This document shows, piece after piece, positions 57,684-64,000 of a stretch of DNA of 64,000 nt; the first letter of the stretch is position 1; each line of letters opens with the position of its first letter. A program made the translations under genes and the position numbers. Source of the DNA: Cerioporus squamosus (lineage: Eukaryota; Basidiomycota; Agaricomycetes; Polyporales; Polyporaceae); assembly GCA_022592435.1 (NCBI GenBank), contig JABYQS010000006.1, forward strand, positions 434,001 to 498,000. Reading direction: 5' to 3'. Below the pieces are notes generated by a model, which was not told the origin of the DNA, ran no database searches, and saw only the letters and a list, made by a program, of their open reading frames with translations.

Positions 57684-58477
57684 TTAGATGATAGCGACAG
57701 CGCCTACAGCGATGCTTACGAGCACCGCAGCTGCACCCGCCAACAGCGACTTCGAGACGACGGCTCCAGCCACACCGCTGCGATCATTCATATATGAGAA
57801 GAGCAGACGTGAGCGAGGGCAAAACTACTCACCTGTTGGGAACGGCCACAAAGGTCGCACCAGCAAAGACGGTGGTAACTCCAGCAGTTCCTGTGGCCAT
57901 CGTGATCGCCTGCCCGCCCTTTGAGGACACTTGCACGACAGGAGTCGCGTTGATGTCTGCGGAGAGCAAGTGTTACTTTGATATGGAAAGAAATATTGTC
58001 GGCGAGGACTAGAGCGTACCGGTTACGTAGGCGGTCAACTGGGTTGCAGTTCCAATCGCTTCCTCAGCCGAAAGAAGACCTAGCTCCGCTAGGAGGAAGA
58101 TGGTTGAGTTTGTGGACGAGATAACGACAGAGAGTCGGCACGTACCTTGTACACTCAGGAAGGTCGACGTTCCCACTATGAAGTCGGAGATGTCAATTCA
58201 CGGTAGGGGGTTGCAGCTAACATGAACACTGACCAAGGGAGGCAAACTCTGCTGAGTGCGCATTCACAGCCGAGATAGCGGCGGAGAGGGGAACAATACT
58301 GGACGGCAATCCAGCATCGGTTGGCAGAGGCAGCGACGCGACTGCAATTATCCGAGTCATGAGAATGGGCGCGGTGCGATGGCTAGTGGTTTACTCACCT
58401 GTTTCCGGTGTGCTCTGGGGTTGCATCGAAAGGGCAAGAGTGGAACCAACAAAGAGTGCCAAGAACTTGAAGAACAT
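57684..58477 (-). CDS. Small secreted protein A with GPI-like tail (paralog of B)
   Basis: About 168 aa in six exons. Signal peptide MFFKFLALFVGSTLALSMQPQSTPETG. Exon 2 reads VASLPLPTDAGLPSSIVPLSAAISAVNAHSAEFASL, then GTSTFLSVQ, then AELGLLSAEEAIGTATQLTAYVT. Exon 5 gives DINATPVVQVSSKGGQAITMATGTAGVTTVFAGATFVAVPNS. The last exon, GVAGAVVSKSLLAGAAAVLVSIAVGAVAII, is a hydrophobic C-terminus typical of a GPI signal. Intron positions and phases match gene B exactly, so the two are tandem duplicates. No cysteines in the mature part, so it is neither a hydrophobin nor a typical effector. Function unknown. Confidence 0.8.
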
Positions 58478-59322
58478 GGTGTAGACGACTAGCGGTGGCG
58501 TCCGAGATGTTTCCGGCGGAGTGTCGAGCCTCTATAGCGGTGGTCATTGTATCTGTATACTTATACTCATCAAGTCAATCAACATAGGGGACACGACGAT
58601 ATGCCGGCGCAGATGACCGAGTGAGACCGCATAACGGCATCCGGGACCGCCCATAGTATCAGAAGCACTTGAAAGTGACTCGAGAGCAGGAAGATCGCAC
58701 GCACGCAGGGTAGTTACCAAGGCACGCACTGCGCGGCTGACATCGACGCTCTCGGGCGCGGATATGTCGAAGTTCTTGACGAACCGGAGGCAGTGCTCTT
58801 TGACAGTTCGATGCGGCGATAACACCATGACACGGCAGTGGTTGGAGAGGTCCCATGATATTTGGTTCTAATTCTGTCGGAGACGAAGCAGAAGGCACTG
58901 TCCACGTCCGCGGCTTGTCAGCTACTGAGTCTGAAGTAACAATATGTGCTCACGTACCTCTCTCCGTAGATCCAATCGAAACCTATGAGAACGATGCCTT
59001 GTACTTCTCGAATGGAATACCACCTAATGCGAAACTCTGCCATTGGGAACGTCCTGTCATTAGGCAATGTCGATCGCAAGCTGTGGTCGCGCCCAGCGTG
59101 CACGTAGACCGCGTCCCCGAGGGCAGCGAACAAATCGAGTCCCGGAGCGATTCGGACTACCACATGCGGCCGCTATAGCCTGCTGCCATCCATCACAACG
59201 GCCCCAGGAGAGCAACCGCACGATAGTTGTCGACTCAGCTCCAAGTACCGCGGACCACGGTGATATCACATATCCAACGATGTAGGAAAGTAGCGGGGGT
59301 GCACAAACCGGGAGGACCAAGT
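58478..59322. other. Intergenic region between secreted paralogs A and B
   Basis: 845 bases; no supported gene. It contains the gene A promoter. Some sequence similarity to the region upstream of gene B (60141-60460) is apparent, as in the shared motif around GAGACCGC near 58620 and 60277. This suggests the promoter was duplicated with the gene. Confidence 0.35.
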
Positions 59323-60140
59323 TCAAAATACAGTGGAGACGCTGACAGCCATACTCCCAAGTACCGCAGCTGCACCCATCAACAGAGAATTCGAGATGAT
59401 GGCTCTAGCCATACCGCTGCGACAATTCTTATATAAGAGGCGTCCAGGCGTCAGCGAGGAGAGAAGGGCTTACCTGTTCGGAACAGCTACGAAGGTCGCA
59501 CCGGCAAAGGTGGTGGTAGCCCCGGTTGCTGTGGCCATCGTGATCGCCTGACCGCCCTTGGAGGACACTACCACGACAGGAGTCGCGTTGATATCTATGC
59601 AGAGGAAGTAACTTTTGAGGATATACGTGTATGTGTCGGTAAGGTCTAGAGCGTACCAGTTACGTAGGCAGTCAACTGGGTTGCACTTCCAATCGCTTCC
59701 TCAGCGGAGTGGAGACCCAGTTCCGCTAAGAGAAAAAAGTGAGTCCGTTGATGAGAGTGTTCAACCGACCTATTCAGACGTACCTTGCAAGCTCATGTAG
59801 CTTGACGTTCCCACTACGAAATGAAAGATGTGAATCTCGAGAAAAGAACGCTACTCAGATATGCACCGACAAAGGGAGGCGTACTCCGCGGAATGCGCAT
59901 TGGCATCGCAGATGGCGAGAGAGAGGGCAAATACGCTCAACGGGATCGCAGTACTCAATGGTTGCTGCTGATCACAATCGGTGAAGCGAGGCAGCGATAC
60001 CACTACGAATGATCGTGAGCGCAACAACATGCTATTACGCCGCCCGTATGCTCACCTGTTTCCGGGGTGTTTTGGGGTGCAGCTTGCGACGAGAGAGCAA
60101 GGGCAGGGACGACAAGCAGCGCCAAAGCTTTGGAGAACAT
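59323..60140 (-). CDS. Small secreted protein B with GPI-like tail (paralog of A)
   Basis: About 175 aa, six exons with the same layout as A. Signal peptide MFSKALALLVVPALALSSQAAPQNTPETG. Exon 2: VVSLPRFTDCDQQQPLSTAIPLSVFALSLAICDANAHSAEYASL. Then GTSSYMSLQ, AELGLHSAEEAIGSATQLTAYVT, and DINATPVVVVSSKGGQAITMATATGATTTFAGATFVAVPNS. The last exon is GMARAIISNSLLMGAAAVLGSMAVSVSTVF. The shared NAHSAE, GLLSAEEAIG/GLHSAEEAIG and DINATPVV cores are near-identical to A; exon 2 has diverged most and gained two Cys. Frames are intact. Likely surface-anchored. Confidence 0.8.
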
Positions 60141-61839
60141 AGCGCGAGGATGACTCCAGCGTCCCAGATGGTCCGCAGGAGTTTCCAGACATCTGCAGGC
60201 GTGGCGAGGTATTGCCAGATATATAGGAATTTGGCAAACACGACGATAAGTACGCGATACCGGGCGGCCCTAGTGAGACCGCACATCGACATCTGGGATA
60301 GTCCCTTAAGTGACAATGAGTCAATGACAGTGCCTCGAGAGCAGGGCGATCGCACCCAGGCACTGGCACGCACCGCGTGGCAAACCGCAAGCTCTCTCGG
60401 GCGCGGATGATGTCGAACATCTCAACGTTGAAGTCGAGGCAGTGCACTATGATAGCGACACGGTCTCATGATCTGAACTTCCGTACCTGAGTACTGAGTA
60501 TTGATCAGACGCAACGAGGCCCTCAGAGTGCATATGATGAGGCTCACCACGACGACAGACGCGTCAAAGTATGATGTCGATGAGAACTTAGAAGACAAAG
60601 CTGCAAGCTAACGCCTCAAAAACCTAGAGACGACCTTGAGTACAGGCTACGGCTAATACCGCCGACAATTAGTCTGCTTTCAATAGACCGGTGGAACCGT
60701 AGGGTCCGATATCTGAGTTTGTCAGCAAGAATTTGATCTCCGACGACGCGTCGGGATCTATACACGACGACGCGTCGACGCGTCGCGCGCGGGCCTCGCC
60801 TCTCTCTCCACCAGTTCTACGTTATGTGCTCACAATCTCCCTCTCTACCGTCATCAATCACTCGGAGAAACCCTCCACGTATATAGCGTTTTTTTACAAC
60901 ATACATGCGCTCTATGCCGGCGCATCATCATCAGCAAGCTCAGTGTCGATCAGTACCAATTGGGAGATGTATGCAAGGCCCGCGATGGCCTCAGCCTGCG
61001 AGTTATTGCACCATTCGGTCTCTATGTACATGCGCCCACTATTCATGCGCGCAATCATGATATCCATCACTATTAGAAGACTTCTGGATTCCGTGGGAGT
61101 TCGTAGAGGTGTACAACGAAGTCCTTTGGAACTGAACATAACAAGTCGACTTCTGCACCCGCCTATGCGTCTCAAAGACAGCCTGGGTCACAATGATGCT
61201 CATTGTACATTGAAGAAGGCCTGGCGCGAACTCTGGTGAGGACTCGAACAGCGCAGTCTTCGAAGTGCGTGTACTGCCAGTGCCAGAAGGTGCGGGCTGT
61301 CGTGTGGTTGGTAACTGTATACATGGTAACATTATGTACTCCTGCGCATGCATCTGCTGCCGCGCTGCGCAGCCAGGAAATGTGGGGGACATACGGGATT
61401 TTCGACCAGGAGGAGGAGTACAAGGACAGCGCTAGCTATATCGAAGCGAGATACCAGATCGTCACCATATATGGACATGCTGTCTCAAAACGGAAATTGC
61501 TGTCTGTATATGGTATGCCGAACACTCGGCATGATTGATACGCGAAGAATTGCCACCCTACGGTTTTGTTGGCGTGTTCACTAGCAGACGTTGTAGGGCC
61601 GTCCGTCCCCCCTTCAATAGGCCCGCAAATCGTCTGCCTACGGGAGACAAGCCGACAATGGGTGGTGGTTGAGTGCAGCGCCGTCACGACTCACGGTCAC
61701 AGGCGCGGAGGCGTGACGAGAACCACGTGACGGGGCGCGTTGAAGTCGCGTTTTTTGCCGCCGCGTGACTGGCGTGACCGAACGCTCTCGTTCGCGCCGG
61801 TGGTCGAGTGTGGCTGCAAGTCTTTCCCGTTCTCCAGCC
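60141..61839. other. Long intergenic region upstream of gene B and KAP114
   Basis: About 1.7 kb with no gene I can support. It contains a minus-strand TATATAT near 60216-60224, about 80 bases upstream of the gene B ATG. It also contains the ACGCGT cluster at 60746-60783. A frame on the minus strand near 60912-61175 is open but shows no recognisable domain. Confidence 0.4.
60746..60783. promoter_or_regulatory. Cluster of three ACGCGT (MCB-like) elements
   Basis: Three copies of ACGCGT at 60746-60751, 60770-60775 and 60778-60783. The first and third are embedded in GACGCGTCG; the first two follow CGACG as a 24-nt-spaced direct repeat. ACGCGT is the MluI cell-cycle box bound by MBF (Mbp1/Swi6) in ascomycetes; a role here is only suggested. 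The nearest gene is KAP114, about 1.06 kb to the right. Confidence 0.35.
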
Positions 61840-63975
61840 ATGGCTTCCTCTGAAATCGCGCAATGTCTGTCTGCAACGCTCTCTCCTGACACGAACACGC
61901 GCATATCGGCAGAACTCAAGCTCGGGCAACTCTTGAACGCGCCAGGCTCGTACCGCTTGCCGCCACAAGTATAGCCGCGTGAACTCACCCGCGACGCGTC
62001 CTACAGAAGCAGGATTGGCTTTATCGCAGTTGGTATTGACATCGGAGGCTGAGCTATCTCTGAGACAGATGAGTTTGACGCGTTCTTCCTGTATCGGACG
62101 TTGCTTGATCTCTCAGCTTCCCCCAGCACTCTGCTGCAATCATACTGCGCAAATATGTCCTCGAACACTGGTCGCCATACTTCTCGCAATTCAAGGGATC
62201 TGCCCCGCCTCCTGAGGTACGTCCCCAATGACTGTGATGGATGCGTCTTCCAGCGCTGCAAGAGAGGTGGCCAAGAGAACGGCTCTCCGTCTATAGCACG
62301 CGGACCGTCGGTCGCGCCAATGAGCATACTCTGGCTCGGGTCCAAGGTCGAGTAACGATGTGGTCGACATGCCGGTCACACGACTGTACGACCGGCGCGC
62401 CCCATCTACGTACAGAGGTGGTGGCCCACTGATCTTCTCCACGTTCCGTTCGCAGCATCGCATCCCTCACGTCCAGGACTATGAGTTTCCAGTTGACGCT
62501 TAATCTTTGTTGTTCAGGTGAAAACCCAGATACGGCAAGCCATATTTCAGGGTCTATCAGACCCAACACGTAAAATCCGTTCTCTCTGTGTAGGATCACT
62601 TCTGTCGTCTTCGAGTACCCAGCTCTCAATACTAGGTGTAGGCACACGTCCTCTCCTCAATAGCCAATTGTGACTGGCCCGACGAATATCCCGACTTGCT
62701 CAACTCTCTGATCGGCCTCCTCTCGTCACTCTCCCCCGACTCTGTGCATGGCGCCATGCAAGTATTCACTGAGTTTATCAAATCCGACCTTACCGAGGAT
62801 CAGATCCTTCCTGTCCTCCGACAACTCCTTCCCGTGCTCTTGAACATCCTCGGGGCTCCTGAGGTATGTTCTGTAATTGTTTAACCAGCGCATCCCTGAC
62901 CATTCTATAACAGCAACATTCCGCACTCACACGCGCACGAACTCTCTCCGTCTTCCGTCAATGTGTCGAGTCGCTGTACATGGTTAAGGACCAATACCCG
63001 GACGCTGTCAAGGAAGCAACAGCGACTGTGCTGCCTGTGTGGTTAGACGCGTTCAAAACGCTCCTCAATGTCGATCCTCGCAGCGATGTCGAGAACGCTC
63101 CGAATTGGGACGGTCTCGCTATCCGTATCCAAATCTTCAAGGTTGGGCATTTGAAACGTGCCAGAAAGGTGGAAGCTGACGTATCTATGGCATAGACCCT
63201 CGATACCATTCAAACATCCTTTCCCCGTACGCTCACGCCGTACCTCAAAGACGTTCTCTCCGCCGCACTTGTCCACCTATCCGCCCTGTACCCTACATTC
63301 ACCACCTACTACTTGCAAGGCAGCGCATCTGTACCGCGGTCGAGCGAAGATGAGACGATTGAGCTGACTCACTTGGTCTGCCCAATGCTCGACTTCTTCG
63401 CGAATGTCGCGCGATCAGGCAGGGCTAAGGATTGGTTCGAGGGAAACAACCTCACTGGGCTGATTGGCGCGGTGTTCAGCTGGGTCCAAATGACAAGCGA
63501 CGATGTGGGTCCAACTCGTACCTCTGCAGAGCTCTGAACTAATGCAGTGTATACAGGAAGAGGAGTGGGCCAACAACGCGAACGCGTTCGTTGCGCAAGA
63601 GTCCGACGACACGCTGTCGTACAGTGTGCGAATGGCTGGTTTCGACTTGCTCTCTGTAGGTCTCGAGCGACATTACCACAAGTGTGCGTTCTGATAACTA
63701 CGCAGGTTTTGCTCGACAGAACCACCGTTGCAACTGTGTCAACATTCCAATCAACCATCCGCCGGGTCGTGATTGAATCGGAACAGGCGCGGAATGCTGG
63801 TAGTCAAGATTGGTGGCGAGCACTTGAAGCAGCTTTGGCCGCGATTGGCTCGCAGGCGGAGGATGTTCTCGATGCGATTGACGATGAGCGCGAGTCTGGA
63901 CGCGACAAGCCCATTGACATCGAAGCTCTCCTCACCAACGTCATTCCCAACTTCCTCGTTCTCTCCCGTGCGTAT
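61840..63975 (+). CDS. KAP114: Importin-9 / Kap114-type karyopherin (N-terminal part, runs off the right edge)
   Basis: Nuclear import receptor of the importin-beta superfamily. Start at 61840 (MASSEIAQCLSATLSPDTNTRISAELKLGQLLNAP). The next exon, EAGLALSQLVLTSEAELSLRQ, follows a likely GC-AG intron (61946-62006). HSAAIILRKYVLEHWSPYFSQFKGSAPPPE follows an unusual AT-AG intron (62069-62126). Then come KTQIRQAIFQGLSDPTRKIRSLC and AHVLSSIANCDWPDEYPDLLNSLIGLL, which with the preceding exons give the importin-beta N-terminal signature. HEAT repeats continue: VHGAMQVFTEFIKSDLTEDQILPVLRQLLPVLLNIL, QHSALTRARTLSVFRQCVESLYMVK. Downstream are EEEWANNANAFVAQESDDTLSYSVRMAG and TLLTN-type segments. The gene is cut by the window end, and the C-terminal acidic insert is not seen. 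Confidence 0.9.
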
Positions 63976-64000
63976 CGCTTCACTTCGTAAATTGGTTCGC

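Noticed and set aside
57683..60140. Genes A and B as hydrophobins
   Set aside because: They lack the eight-cysteine pattern of hydrophobins; A has no Cys in the mature part.
60733..61239. 168-codon plus-strand frame
   Set aside because: Composition is erratic, there is no domain, and it overlaps the ACGCGT cluster; likely chance.
61969..62006. A 38-nt GT-AG intron at the start of KAP114
   Set aside because: It is shorter than other introns here and shifts the frame out of EAGLALSQLV; the GC-AG junction fits better.

Overview
The window is nuclear DNA of a filamentous basidiomycete, most likely an Agaricomycete and probably a polypore-type wood decayer. It is GC-rich, genes are separated by a few hundred bases, and almost every gene is cut by several 50-60 nt GT-AG introns. 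The gene content (fungal oxalate decarboxylase, tandem P450s, secreted aspartic protease, ADE5,7, SED5, KAP114) fits that group. I built gene models by joining frames at splice sites, so exon edges are inferences unless a motif fixes them.

Layout. 1-0.5 kb: edge of an unassigned gene with a GNAT-like look. 1.4-18 kb, housekeeping: POP3 (RNase P/MRP), dCMP deaminase, TTI1 (TOR/PIKK chaperone), 4-amino-4-deoxychorismate synthase (folate), a 2OG-Fe(II) dioxygenase-like protein, UBC12 (NEDD8 conjugation) and a large Ser/Pro-rich protein. 18-29.4 kb: ADE5,7 (purines), an ankyrin-CCCH zinc-finger protein, glycerol-3-phosphate dehydrogenase, the syntaxin SED5 and a nucleolar-type RRM protein. 30-39 kb is an accessory island: three tandem paralogous cytochrome P450s (A, B, C), with a LINE-like reverse-transcriptase remnant and a broken unknown gene between A and B. 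39-51 kb: ING/PHD chromatin protein, ARO8-type aminotransferase, COQ4, DPH4, a pepsin-like protease, an unrecognised C2HC protein and an unrelated intact P450 (D). 52-60 kb: three small secreted proteins with hydrophobic, GPI-like tails (C, A, B) surround a secreted oxalate decarboxylase. 61.8 kb to the end: the start of an importin-9/KAP114 gene.

The most striking cross-cutting signal is a set of single-base losses in short homopolymers that break otherwise conserved frames. They occur in the Ser/Pro-rich gene, twice in the ankyrin-CCCH gene, in P450s B and C, perhaps in P450 A, and in the retroelement remnant. Because housekeeping-like genes are hit too, consensus (assembly) error is the simplest reading. 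P450 A also carries an 11-nt exon deletion that homopolymer error does not explain, so it is probably a true pseudogene.

The most biologically interesting parts are the P450 array, which may belong to secondary or xenobiotic metabolism, and the small-secreted-protein family beside oxalate decarboxylase. I see no CRISPR array, no complete transposon and no convincing tRNA or rRNA gene.
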